Below, piece by piece: positions 22,542 through 30,376 of a DNA stretch of 35,550 bases (position 1 is its first letter; every line of letters starts with the position of its first letter). Position numbers and translations under genes: made by a program. The stretch covers positions 1-35,550 of the forward strand of contig DASYUM010000077.1 of the NCBI GenBank assembly GCA_036001225.1, written 5' to 3'. The stretch is from DASYUM01 sp036001225 (GTDB lineage Bacteria; Methylomirabilota; Methylomirabilia; Rokubacteriales; DASRDR01). Under the pieces are notes generated by a model, which was given only the letters and a program-made list of their open reading frames with translations, did no database searches and had not been told where the DNA came from.

Positions 22542-23749
22542 TGCAGCTCTTCCGGACCTCGCGGATGTGGACGGCGCGCCCGCTGCGCGACCGGTACGAC
22601 ATCGTCATCATCGGCGGGGGCGTGCACGGGCTGGCCACCGCCTACTACCTCGGCCAGCGCGGGATACGCGACGTCGCGGTGCTCGAGAAGTCGTACATCG
22701 GCGCCGGCGCCAGCGGGCGGAACACGGCGATCATCCGCTCGAACTACCGGACGCCGGACGGGGTCGCCTTCTACGACGAGTCCGTGAAGCTCTACGAGGA
22801 GCTGTCGGCCCGGCTCGGTTACAATGTCCTGTTTTCCCAGCAGGGCCACCTCACCCTGGCCCACACCGACAGCGCGATCGTGGGCCTGCGCGTCCGCGCC
22901 GATGTGAACCAGCTCTGCGGCGTGCGGAGCCGGCTCATCTGGCGCGAGGAGATCCAGAAGCTGGTGCCGGCCCTGGACGTTTCCGACCGCCCGCGGTATC
23001 CGGTCCTGGCCGCCCTCTACCACCCGCCCGGCGGGATCATCCGTCACGACGCCGTCGTGTGGGGGTACGCCCGGGGCGCCGACCGGTTCGGCGTCCACAT
23101 CCATCCGTTCACGGAGGTGACCGGGATCGACGTCGCCAACGGCCAGGTGACCGGCGTGCGCACCACCGGCGGCGACATCAAGACCGGCCGCGTCCTCAAC
23201 GCCACCGCCGGGTTCTGCTCGACCATCGCCCGGATGGTCGGGCTCCGGCTGCCGATCACCACCCACCCGCTCCAGGCGTTCGTGACCGAGCCGCTCAAGG
23301 CGTTCCTCGACAAGGTCATCGTCTCCTCCAACCTTCACGTCTACGTGAGCCAGACCGACCGGGGCGAGTGTGTCGTCGGCTCCGAGATCGACCCCTACAC
23401 CTCCTACAGCCACCGGTCGACGCTCCCCTTCCTGGAGATGACGGCCCACCACGCGCTCGAGCTGCTGCCCTGCCTCAAGGACGTGCGTGTCTTGCGCCAG
23501 TGGGCCGGGATCTGCGACATGACGCCCGACTACTCGCCGATCATGGGCGAGGTGCCGGGCGTCAAGGGCTTCTACCTCGACGTGGGCTGGGGGACCTACG
23601 GCTTCAAGGCCGGGCCGGTCTCCGGGATCCGCATGGCCGAGCTGATGGCCACCGGGCGGACCCCCGACCTCCTCCAGCCGTTTTCGATCACTCGCTTCTG
23701 GGAGGACCGTCTCGTCGGCGAGAAGGCGGCGGCGGCGGTCTCCCACTGA
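22535..23749 (+). CDS. mgdA: N-methylglutamate dehydrogenase beta-type subunit (sarcosine oxidase SoxB-like)
   Basis: The start is uncertain. ATG at 22535 (or the adjacent one at 22538) gives about 404 residues with the leader MMLQLFRTSRMWTARPLRD before YDIVIIGGGVHGLATAYYL, similar to SoxB leaders; ATG 22487 and ATG 22565 are also in frame. No clear ribosome site precedes it, and a hairpin abuts the start. VLEKSYIGAGASGRNTAIIRSNYRTPD is the beta-subunit FAD region. His171 in GGIIRHDAVVWG sits where the covalent-FMN histidine of heterotetrameric sarcosine oxidase beta subunits lies. The C-terminal WAGICDMTPDYSPIMGEVPG and WGTYGFKAGPVSG are family signatures. It would be the N-methylglutamate-oxidising flavin subunit, paired with the alpha subunit upstream. 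Confidence 0.87.
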   Translation: MMLQLFRTSRMWTARPLRDRYDIVIIGGGVHGLATAYYLGQRGIRDVAVLEKSYIGAGASGRNTAIIRSNYRTPDGVAFYDESVKLYEELSARLGYNVLFSQQGHLTLAHTDSAIVGLRVRADVNQLCGVRSRLIWREEIQKLVPALDVSDRPRYPVLAALYHPPGGIIRHDAVVWGYARGADRFGVHIHPFTEVTGIDVANGQVTGVRTTGGDIKTGRVLNATAGFCSTIARMVGLRLPITTHPLQAFVTEPLKAFLDKVIVSSNLHVYVSQTDRGECVVGSEIDPYTSYSHRSTLPFLEMTAHHALELLPCLKDVRVLRQWAGICDMTPDYSPIMGEVPGVKGFYLDVGWGTYGFKAGPVSGIRMAELMATGRTPDLLQPFSITRFWEDRLVGEKAAAAVSH

Positions 23750-23797
23750 TCAGTGCACGAGCGGCGACCCACTGTGAAACCTGAAGGAGAGAGTCCA

Positions 23798-25159
23798 ATG
23801 ACGGCGGACGAGATCCGATCGCGCGTCAAGAAAGACAAGGTCGACTACCTCCTGGCCCAGTACGTCGATATCCACGGGACGCCCCGCTGCAAGGGCGTGC
23901 CGGCCCGGGCGCTCGAGCTGTTCCTGGAGGGGTCGGCCGGCTTCGCGGGGGCGGCCGTGTCGGGGATGGGGCAGGGCCCGCACGATCATGACATGATCGC
24001 GGTCCCGGACCTCGCCTCCTACACCCCGGTGCCCTGGGAGACCGGGGTGGCGCGCCTGGCCTGCGACATCACCGTGGACGGGAAGCCCTGGGCCTACTGC
24101 CCTCGCACGGTGCTCCGCCGGGCGACCGAGGAGCTGCGGCGCGACGGATACGTCATGATGGTGGGAGCCGAGGCGGAGCACTTCCTGGTCCGGCGCCGGG
24201 AGGACGGCACCATCGTCCCGTTCGACCCCGACGGCGTCGATACCCTGGACAAGCCCTGCTACGACTTCAAGAGCCTGGCCGGCTCGATGGGCTACCTCCG
24301 GACGCTCGTCGGCTACCTGGACGAGCTGGGGTGGGAGCCGTACGCCTCGGACCACGAGGACGGGACGGCCCAGTACGAAATCAACTGGAAGTACACCGAC
24401 GCCCTCACGACGGCCGACCGGGTCACCTTCTACAAGATGATGACGAGCCAGGTCGCCAAGCGCTTCGGCGCCATCGCCACTCACATGCCGAAGCCGTTCC
24501 CGCACCTGACCGGCTCCGGTACCCACTTTCACATCTCGCTCTGGGACACGGCGAGGCGGAAGAACCTCTTCCTCGATCCCAAGGACCCGCGCGGCCTCGG
24601 CCTGTCCAAGCTGGCCTACCAGTTCCTGGGCGGCGCCATCCATCATGCCCGAGCCCTGACCGCCGTGGTGGCCCCTACCGTGAACGACTACAAGCGGCTG
24701 TCGGTCGGCGAGTTCCTGACCGGCGTCACCTCGGGCTTCACCTGGACGCCGGCCTTCATCAGCTACGGCGACAACAACCGGACGCAGATGTTCCGGATTC
24801 CCGAGCCCGGCCGGTTCGAGTGCCGGCTGGTGTCGGGGTCGGTGAACCCCTATCTCGGCATGGCGGCCTTCATCGCGGCCGGCCTCGACGGCATCCGGCG
24901 GAAGCTCGACCCCGGCGAGCCCAATATCGGGAAGAACATGTACACGCTGACGCCCGACGAGGTGAAGCGCGGCAAGATCGGTCTCATCCCCCAGAGCCTG
25001 GCCGAGGCGATCGCCGCCTTCGAGGAGGATCCGGTGATTCAGGGCGGGCTCGGCCCCGAGCTGGCCGAGGAGTTCCTCAAGGTCAAGCGCCAGGAGTGGG
25101 TCCGTTACCACAACACGGTCTCGCGCTGGGAGCTCGACCGCTACCTGACTCTTTTCTAG
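23798..25159 (+). CDS. gmaS: Gamma-glutamylmethylamide synthetase (GlnT/GmaS-type glutamine synthetase family)
   Basis: AAGGAGAG (23784-23791) points to the ATG at 23798 rather than the in-frame GTG at 23753, giving 453 residues. The sequence is glutamine-synthetase-like of the 'type III ligase'/GmaS branch: YVDIHGTPRCKGVPA, CYDFKSLAGSMGYLR, SDHEDGTAQYEINWKYTD, MPKPFPHLTGSGTHFHISLWD, VNDYKRL, GDNNRTQMFRIPEPGRFECR and VNPYLGMAAFIAAG. Metal- and ATP-binding Glu, His and Arg residues in these motifs are present. GmaS joins methylamine to glutamate with ATP, the first step of the NMG pathway. By sequence alone a GlnT-type glutamine synthetase cannot be excluded; placement directly after mgs and mgd genes makes GmaS the better call. 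The stop TAG lies inside a repeat module's CTAG. Confidence 0.85.
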   Translation: MTADEIRSRVKKDKVDYLLAQYVDIHGTPRCKGVPARALELFLEGSAGFAGAAVSGMGQGPHDHDMIAVPDLASYTPVPWETGVARLACDITVDGKPWAYCPRTVLRRATEELRRDGYVMMVGAEAEHFLVRRREDGTIVPFDPDGVDTLDKPCYDFKSLAGSMGYLRTLVGYLDELGWEPYASDHEDGTAQYEINWKYTDALTTADRVTFYKMMTSQVAKRFGAIATHMPKPFPHLTGSGTHFHISLWDTARRKNLFLDPKDPRGLGLSKLAYQFLGGAIHHARALTAVVAPTVNDYKRLSVGEFLTGVTSGFTWTPAFISYGDNNRTQMFRIPEPGRFECRLVSGSVNPYLGMAAFIAAGLDGIRRKLDPGEPNIGKNMYTLTPDEVKRGKIGLIPQSLAEAIAAFEEDPVIQGGLGPELAEEFLKVKRQEWVRYHNTVSRWELDRYLTLF

Positions 25160-25253
25160 TTCATGGGAGGGGGCCGCGACGGCCCCCTCCCAGGCCCACC
25201 CCCACCTTTCGGGTTGGGTGGGTGGGCCCGCGGGCGAAGCCCGCGCTCGGAGC
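25156..25253 (+). repeat. Intergenic palindromic module, copy 5 (stop-codon side)
   Basis: CTAGTTCATGGG includes the gmaS stop and leads into the perfect 11 bp stem GGGAGGGGGCC/GGCCCCCTCCC with loop GCGAC. It is followed by GGCCCACC...GGTGGGCC as an extended second stem and the third stem GCGGGC/GCCCGC (loop GAA, 25230-25244) ending CTCGGAG. Order and spacing match copy 2. Confidence 0.75.
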
Positions 25254-25259
25254 GGAACA

Positions 25260-25277
25260 CCAACCGTCGGCGGTTGG
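25260..25277 (+). promoter_or_regulatory. 7 bp inverted repeat upstream of the sugar-type binding protein
   Basis: CCAACCG and CGGTTGG are perfect complements around TCGG, just outside repeat copy 5 and about 57 nt before the next ATG. It could be an operator or a leader hairpin. No promoter hexamers were recognised beside it. Confidence 0.3.
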
Positions 25278-25334
25278 GTAATGGCGTAGCGGCTGATCGA
25301 CGCGACGGGCTCCTGATTCCGAGGAGGATGAGCC

Positions 25335-26594
25335 ATGAGATGGCCTCGACGGGCCCTGCTGCTGTTCCTCGCTGTGGTGACCTCGTGTCTGGTCTGGTCT
25401 CCGGTCGGTGACGCCCAGCAGCCGCGGCTGGGCATCACGATCAGCTCCTGGTTCATCCCGGCGGCGAACGACCTGCTGAAGGAGATGGCCGCCGACTGGG
25501 CCAAGCAGAAGGGGGTCACGGTCGACTTCGAGTTCATCTCGGACACCGATCTGGTCGCGAAGTTCACGACGGCGGCCGAGACGGGCGCCGGGCCGGATGT
25601 CCTCCAGGTGGCCAGCCTTCACCCCCACCTGTACCCCACCAAGCTCGTCGACGTCACCGACGTCGTCACCCAGCTGGAGTCGCGCCACGGCGGGATCGTG
25701 CAGATCGCCAAGGACGCCGCCGTCGTCAACGGCCGCTGGCGGGCCGTCCCCTTCTACGCGACGCCGCAGGTCCTCAACTACCGGGAGGACGTGCTGAAGG
25801 AGCTCGGCGAGCAGCCGCCCGACACGTGGGAGGATGCGCTGCGGATAGGCAAGAAAGTCAAGGCGCGGAGCATGTTCTGGGGTGAGGCGCTCGGCCACTG
25901 CCCCGTGGACTGCATCACGACGACCTACTCGATCCTGTGGGCGTACGGGGCCAAAGAGGTGGAGAAGGACGGCAAGACCATCGCGCTCAACTCGCCCGAG
26001 ACGGTGAAGGCCCTGGAATTCATCAAGCGGGCCGCCGACGAGGCGTGGCCGCCGGGCGTCCTGGGCTGGGACAACTCGTCGAACAACCGGGCCTTCCTGG
26101 GCGGGCAGCTCGCCATGACCATCAACGCCGCGACCATCTGGTACGCGGCGAAGCGCCAGGCCCCGGCGGTGTTCCCTCACATCAACCACGCGTTGATCCC
26201 GCGGGGGCCGGCCGGCCGCGCAGCGGCCTTCTGGCCGTCGTCCCTGGCCGTGATGGAGCACTCCAAGCAGAAGGAACTGGCCAAGGACCTGGTCCGCTAC
26301 CTCACCGACGGCCCCCAGCTGAGTCGGTGGCTCGAAAAGACCGAGGGGGCCGGGGCGAGCCTGCTGAAGGGGCTCGCGGAAAAGAGCCGTGACCCGAAGC
26401 TCCAGGTCATCCCGAAGGCGGTGGAGTGGGGCCGCCTGCCCGGCTGGCCCGGTCCGCCGACCCGGGAGGCGGCCGAAGTGCACGCGAAGTACCTCCTGGT
26501 GGACATGGCCCAGAACGCGGTCAAGGGCATGCCCATTCCCAAGGCGGTCGAGCAGGCCGTCGCCGAGATGAAGCGCATCTACGGGCAGCAGTAG
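25335..26594 (+). CDS. ABC transporter substrate-binding protein, carbohydrate type (SBP_bac_1, UgpB/MalE-like)
   Basis: GAGGAGG (25321-25327) lies 7 nt before the ATG. This 419-residue protein has a Sec signal peptide (MRWPRRALLLFLAVVTSCLVW, cleavage near GDAQQ). The mature sequence has the family's ISSWFIPAANDLLKEMAADW, TAAETGAGPDVLQVASLH, VVNGRWRAVPFYATPQVLNYRED and FLGGQLAMTINAATIWY segments. Two MalF/MalG-class permeases follow. The amidohydrolase at the end of the operon suggests the ligand is a nitrogen compound (for example a modified nucleobase or amide) rather than a plain sugar; that is an inference. Confidence 0.9.
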   Translation: MRWPRRALLLFLAVVTSCLVWSPVGDAQQPRLGITISSWFIPAANDLLKEMAADWAKQKGVTVDFEFISDTDLVAKFTTAAETGAGPDVLQVASLHPHLYPTKLVDVTDVVTQLESRHGGIVQIAKDAAVVNGRWRAVPFYATPQVLNYREDVLKELGEQPPDTWEDALRIGKKVKARSMFWGEALGHCPVDCITTTYSILWAYGAKEVEKDGKTIALNSPETVKALEFIKRAADEAWPPGVLGWDNSSNNRAFLGGQLAMTINAATIWYAAKRQAPAVFPHINHALIPRGPAGRAAAFWPSSLAVMEHSKQKELAKDLVRYLTDGPQLSRWLEKTEGAGASLLKGLAEKSRDPKLQVIPKAVEWGRLPGWPGPPTREAAEVHAKYLLVDMAQNAVKGMPIPKAVEQAVAEMKRIYGQQ

Positions 26595-26623
26595 CGGAGG
26601 CGGTACCGAGAAAGCACAAGGCG

Positions 26624-27544
26624 GTGGGTGCCCGGGCGATCGCCGACCTGGCGCCGAGCCAGGCCAGTCCTCGGCGCCTGGGCCGGGATGCGGTGCTCGG
26701 CTATCTCTGGGTCACCCCCGCTCTCCTCCTGCTCGGAACCCTGGTCGCCTATCCATTCCTGCTGGCACTCTACTGGAGCCTCACCAGCAAGACGGCCGGC
26801 GTGGCCGGCACCTTCGTCGGGCTCGACAACTTCATCTACCTGCTCGGTGACCGCATCTTCCGGAAGACGCTGGGGAACACCGCCGTCTTCACCGTGGCCT
26901 CGGTGTCGGTCAAGCTGGTCATCGGGATGATCGCGGCTCTGGTCCTCGACCAGGCCTTTCGCGGCCGGAACCTCGCCCGCGGGCTCTTCCTCCTGCCCTG
27001 GATCGTCCCCACCTCGCTCAGCGCGCTGGCCTGGCTGTGGATCTACGACGACATGTTCGGGGTCATCAGCCGACTGGGAATGGACCTCGGGGTGCTGCGG
27101 ACGCCGATTCCCTTCCTCGCCGATTCGCTGCTGGCCATGCTCGCCATCATCGTCGTCAACGTGTGGCGGGGCGTCTCGTTCTTCGCCATCTCCTTCCTGG
27201 CCGGGATGCAGTCCATTGCGGGTGAGCTCTACGAGGCGGCGGCCATCGACGGCGCCGGCGCCGGCCGTCGCTTCTGGCACATCACCCTGCCCGGGCTTCG
27301 CGCGGTCATGGCGGTCGCCACCCTCTTCTCGGTGATCTGGACGTTCAGCGACTTCACCATCGTGCACGTCGTCACCCGCGGCGGCCCCGCCAACAGCACG
27401 CACCTCCTGGCGACGCTGGCCTACCAGACCGCGATCATCGGCGGCAAGGTCGGAGAAGGATTGGCGGTCTCGAGCTTCATGTTCCCGTTCCTGCTGGTCA
27501 TCATCTTCCTCCAGCTGCACTTCCTGCGCCGGAGCGAGGACTGA
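26624..27544 (+). CDS. ABC transporter permease, MalF/UgpA type
   Basis: The open frame extends upstream, but the GTG at 26624 gives a normal 306-residue permease starting MGARAIADLAPSQASPRRLG before the first helix (VTPALLLLGTLVAYPFLLALYWSL). The segments GLDNFIYLLGDRIFRKTLGNT and the coupling loop EAAAIDGAGAGRRFWHITLPGLR match the MalF/UgpA class. The ribosome site is weak, so the exact start is uncertain. It is 29 nt after the binding protein and 12 nt before its partner permease. Confidence 0.9.
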   Translation: MGARAIADLAPSQASPRRLGRDAVLGYLWVTPALLLLGTLVAYPFLLALYWSLTSKTAGVAGTFVGLDNFIYLLGDRIFRKTLGNTAVFTVASVSVKLVIGMIAALVLDQAFRGRNLARGLFLLPWIVPTSLSALAWLWIYDDMFGVISRLGMDLGVLRTPIPFLADSLLAMLAIIVVNVWRGVSFFAISFLAGMQSIAGELYEAAAIDGAGAGRRFWHITLPGLRAVMAVATLFSVIWTFSDFTIVHVVTRGGPANSTHLLATLAYQTAIIGGKVGEGLAVSSFMFPFLLVIIFLQLHFLRRSED

Positions 27545-27556
27545 GCTGGCCTGAGC

Positions 27557-28408
27557 ATGACCCGGACGAGAGGGCCGGCGCTCCTGGGTCGAACGGTGTG
27601 GCTCTACGCCCCCCTTCTCCTGCTGATGTCGTTCACGCTGTTCCCCTTCTGGTGGATGCTCGCCACCTCCTTGAAGCCGGACCGCGAGCTCTACAGCCTC
27701 CAGGCGTCACCCCTGCTCGTGAAGACCGTGACGTTCGACCACTACGCGGCCCTGTTCACCGAGATGCCCTTCCTGATCTGGGTGCGGAACAGTCTCGTCG
27801 TATCCTTCACGGCGACCCTGGTCTCGCTGGTGATCGGCGCGCTGGCCGGGTACAGCCTGGCCCGCCTCAGGTTCCGGGGGGCCACGACGCTGGGGACCAT
27901 CATCTTCGTGGCGTACCTCGTGCCTACCACGGTGCTCTTCCTGCCGCTGGCCTACGTCGTGCACTGGCTCGGCCTGTACAATACCCCCTTCGCGCTGATG
28001 GTGACCTACCCGACCTTCCTGGTGCCGTTCTGTAGCTGGTTCCTCATGGGATACTTCAAGACGATCCCGCGCGAGATCGAGGAATGCGCGATGGTCGACG
28101 GGTGCACCCGCGCCGGCGCGCTGTGGCGCATCGTGGTGCCGCTGGCCACGCCCGGGATCCTGTCGGCGGCTATCTTCGCCTTCACCTTCTCGTGGAACGA
28201 GTTCATCTACGCCCTGACCTTCCTCCAGGCGCCCGCCTACAAGACGATCCCCGTGGGGGTGATCGGGCAGGTCGCGACCGGTGAGGTGTTCTTCTGGGGT
28301 AAGCTCATGGCCGCCGCGGTGCTGGGATCCGTCCCCATCGCGCTGATCTACTCGGCCGTCAGCGGGCAGTTCGCGGCGGGCTTGACGTCGGGGGCGGTCA
28401 AGGCATGA
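27557..28408 (+). CDS. ABC transporter permease, MalG/UgpE type
   Basis: This 283-residue membrane protein has the family's N-terminal FTLFPFWWMLATSLKPDRELY, FDHYAALFTEMPFLIWVRNSL and GYSLARLRFRG segments, coupling loop EECAMVDGCTRAGALWRIVVPLATPG, and a tail ending FAAGLTSGAVKA. It pairs with the preceding permease. The stop overlaps the amidohydrolase start (ATGA, 28405-28408), so enzyme and importer are translationally coupled. No ATPase for this transporter lies in the window; a shared MsmK/UgpC-type ATPase elsewhere is the usual explanation. Confidence 0.92.
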   Translation: MTRTRGPALLGRTVWLYAPLLLLMSFTLFPFWWMLATSLKPDRELYSLQASPLLVKTVTFDHYAALFTEMPFLIWVRNSLVVSFTATLVSLVIGALAGYSLARLRFRGATTLGTIIFVAYLVPTTVLFLPLAYVVHWLGLYNTPFALMVTYPTFLVPFCSWFLMGYFKTIPREIEECAMVDGCTRAGALWRIVVPLATPGILSAAIFAFTFSWNEFIYALTFLQAPAYKTIPVGVIGQVATGEVFFWGKLMAAAVLGSVPIALIYSAVSGQFAAGLTSGAVKA

Positions 28409-29751
28409 GTGCGTACGATCTGGTGCTGCGCGGGGTCACCGCGCTCACCGCCGACGCGGCCCGACCCGTCATCGAGGACGCCGTGATCGGCGTCCGGGGG
28501 GACCGGATCACCTTCCTGGCGGGCGCCCGGGAGGCGCCGTCGCCTCTGCGCGCCACCCGCGTTCTCGCCCTGGACGGGCGGGTCGTGACGCCGGGGTTCG
28601 TGAACGTCCACACCCACGCGATCCTCACCATGGTCCGGGGTCGGGCGGAAGACATGGGCTTCGCCCCGGCCTACACGCCCGGGGTCCCGCGGGGGAGCGA
28701 CGTCGATCCCGACGAGGCCCGCGCGCTGGCGCGGCTGGGGGCGCTCGAGGCCATGCTGTTCGGCTCGACCCTCATCAACGATACGTACGTCCACGCCGAC
28801 GCGACAGTCGAGGCCATGGCCGAGGTGGGGCTGCGGGTCTACACCTGCGGGCGCATCCACGACGTGGACTTCCGGACGGTCGCCGACGGCCGCTGGGACC
28901 ACGACGACGCGATCGGGGAGCAAACGCTGGGGGCGGCGGTGGCGCTGGCCGAGCGATGGCAGGGGAAGGCCGAGGGCCGCATCGGCGTCCAGCTGAGCCC
29001 GCATGCCCCCGACACCTGCTCAGACGTCCTGCTCCGAAAGGTCGCCGAGGCCGGCCGGACCCTCGGCCTCCGCGTGAACATCCATCTCGCGCAGAGCCGG
29101 GTCGAGGTGGAGCGGGTCCGCCAGCGGAGTGGCCGGAGCCCGGTCGAGGTGGTGGCTGACGCGGGTCTCCTGGACGACCGTCTCATCGCCGCTCACTGCA
29201 TCTTCCTGACCCCGGCCGACATCGTCCGGGTCGGACGGGCCGGGGTGACCGTCGCCCACGTCCCCAAGGGAAACGCGACCGGAGGCATGCTGGCGCCCAC
29301 CCCCCGGCTGCGTCGCGCCGGGGCGCGGCTGGCTCTCGGAACCGACAACATGCACGCCGACATGATCGAGGTGATGCGCTGGGCGCTCGCGGTGGCGCGT
29401 ATCCAGGAAGGCGCCGTCACCGAGGAGTGGCAGCCCGGGGTGGCGCTGGAGATGGCGACCGTCGAGGGTGCCCGGGCCATGGGGCTCGCCGGCGAGCTCG
29501 GCACGCTGGCGGTCGGGAAGAAAGCGGACCTCGTGGTCGTGGACTTTCGGCGTCCCCACCTCACCCCATGCCTGAGTCCGCTGGGGAACCTCGTCCACAC
29601 GGCCCAGGGGCGGGACGTCGAGATGGTCGTCGTGGACGGCCGGATCGTCGTGGAAGGGGGCCGGGCGACGCTGGTGGACGAGGAAGAGATCCGGCGTCAC
29701 GCTGCCGCCGCGGCGAAGCGGCTCTGGGAGCGCGTCGGCACACCGGGGTGA
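28405..29751 (+). CDS. Amidohydrolase family protein (ATZ/TRZ/guanine-deaminase-like)
   Basis: This 448-residue cytoplasmic metal hydrolase has the metal pair in VTPGFVNVHTHAIL (His69, His71), a third His in NIHLAQSRVEVERV (about residue 226), a fourth in IAAHCIFLTPADI (about 265) and the catalytic Asp in LALGTDNMHADM (about 314). The C-terminal composite domain ends with ADLVVVDFRRPHLTP and NLVHTAQGRDVEMVVVDG. The family deaminates or dechlorinates N-heterocycles and related compounds such as guanine, cytosine, melamine or S-adenosylhomocysteine. Translational coupling to a permease implies it acts on the imported compound. The exact substrate is not predictable. Confidence 0.9.
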   Translation: MSAYDLVLRGVTALTADAARPVIEDAVIGVRGDRITFLAGAREAPSPLRATRVLALDGRVVTPGFVNVHTHAILTMVRGRAEDMGFAPAYTPGVPRGSDVDPDEARALARLGALEAMLFGSTLINDTYVHADATVEAMAEVGLRVYTCGRIHDVDFRTVADGRWDHDDAIGEQTLGAAVALAERWQGKAEGRIGVQLSPHAPDTCSDVLLRKVAEAGRTLGLRVNIHLAQSRVEVERVRQRSGRSPVEVVADAGLLDDRLIAAHCIFLTPADIVRVGRAGVTVAHVPKGNATGGMLAPTPRLRRAGARLALGTDNMHADMIEVMRWALAVARIQEGAVTEEWQPGVALEMATVEGARAMGLAGELGTLAVGKKADLVVVDFRRPHLTPCLSPLGNLVHTAQGRDVEMVVVDGRIVVEGGRATLVDEEEIRRHAAAAAKRLWERVGTPG

Positions 29752-29754
29752 GGC

Positions 29755-30222
29755 ATGGGGCGTAGGGAAGACGCGATCGACAGGTTCCAGGGCCTCCTCC
29801 GGGACCTGCTCGAGGAGACCCGGGCCAGCCGGACCACGATCCGGGTCGACGTGCCGGCGCTCGGCTTCCACGTAAACGCGCCGGCGGCCGAGGCCCGGGC
29901 GCCGGGCGTCCGGTCGATCCTGACCGAGACGTCCCTCGACCAGCGCCGGGCGGTCGCCGTGAAGTGGCTGGAGAAGAACCGCCGGGTCTTCGTGGAGAAC
30001 GACTGCCTCCACGCGGCTCCCGAGGTCGCGCCCGAGCGGGAGGTCACGGACGTCTACGGCATCCGCTCGGAGATGGTGGCACCCCTCGTTCGCGGCGATG
30101 TCCTGCAGGGATGGGTCTCGGTCCACGACACCCGAGGCCCCCGGCAGTGGATGGACCGGGAGGTGCGGGCTCTCGAGGAGACCTGCCGCAAGCTCCTGGC
30201 CGTGCTCGAGGGTCTCGACTGA
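29755..30222 (+). CDS. GAF-domain-like small protein
   Basis: The 155-residue product starts 3 nt after the amidohydrolase stop. It reads as a single GAF-type sensory or ligand domain: RDLLEETRASRTTIRVDVP, then FVENDCLHAAPEVAPE, and the strand-helix end VYGIRSEMVAPLVRGDVLQGWVSVHDTRGPRQW, closing with a helix EVRALEETCRKLLAVL. No signal peptide, membrane segment, kinase or DNA-binding part is present. GAF domains bind small molecules; single-domain versions beside importers could act as intracellular binders or modulators. The fold call is moderate and the function is unknown. Confidence 0.75.
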   Translation: MGRREDAIDRFQGLLRDLLEETRASRTTIRVDVPALGFHVNAPAAEARAPGVRSILTETSLDQRRAVAVKWLEKNRRVFVENDCLHAAPEVAPEREVTDVYGIRSEMVAPLVRGDVLQGWVSVHDTRGPRQWMDREVRALEETCRKLLAVLEGLD

Positions 30223-30271
30223 ACGCCTGGCACCTTCCGCGCCCGATCCTCGCGTCCGTCGCCCTCGCACC

Positions 30272-30301
30272 TTGACGCCGCTCGACTCGAGGGACTACGC
30301 T
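30272..30301 (+). promoter_or_regulatory. Candidate promoter upstream of the tct-like operon
   Basis: TTGACG (30272-30277), an 18 nt spacer and TACGCT (30296-30301) lie in the 154 nt gap before the binding-protein gene, about 75 nt from its ATG. The -35 matches 5 of 6 bases and the -10 matches 3 of 6. Confidence 0.35.
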
Positions 30302-30376
30302 CTGGCTCATCGCGGTGAAGACCCCGCCCACAACCCGAAGGAACCGGAACGGGAACCACAACCGAGGAGGTGGACC

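Noticed and set aside
18843..23749. Interpretation as a glycine-betaine/sarcosine oxidase operon
   Set aside because: No glyA, purU, or betaine/dimethylglycine demethylase gene is adjacent, whereas split glutamate synthase and a GmaS-type ligase flank the set. NMG dehydrogenase explains the context better, though sarcosine activity is not excluded.
29545..29600. Peptide PHLTPCLSPLGNLVH resembling translated interspersed repeat
   Set aside because: It lies inside the conserved C-terminal domain of the amidohydrolase family, where similar text (DLRRPHLTP...NLVHT) is normal, so no repeat insertion is needed.
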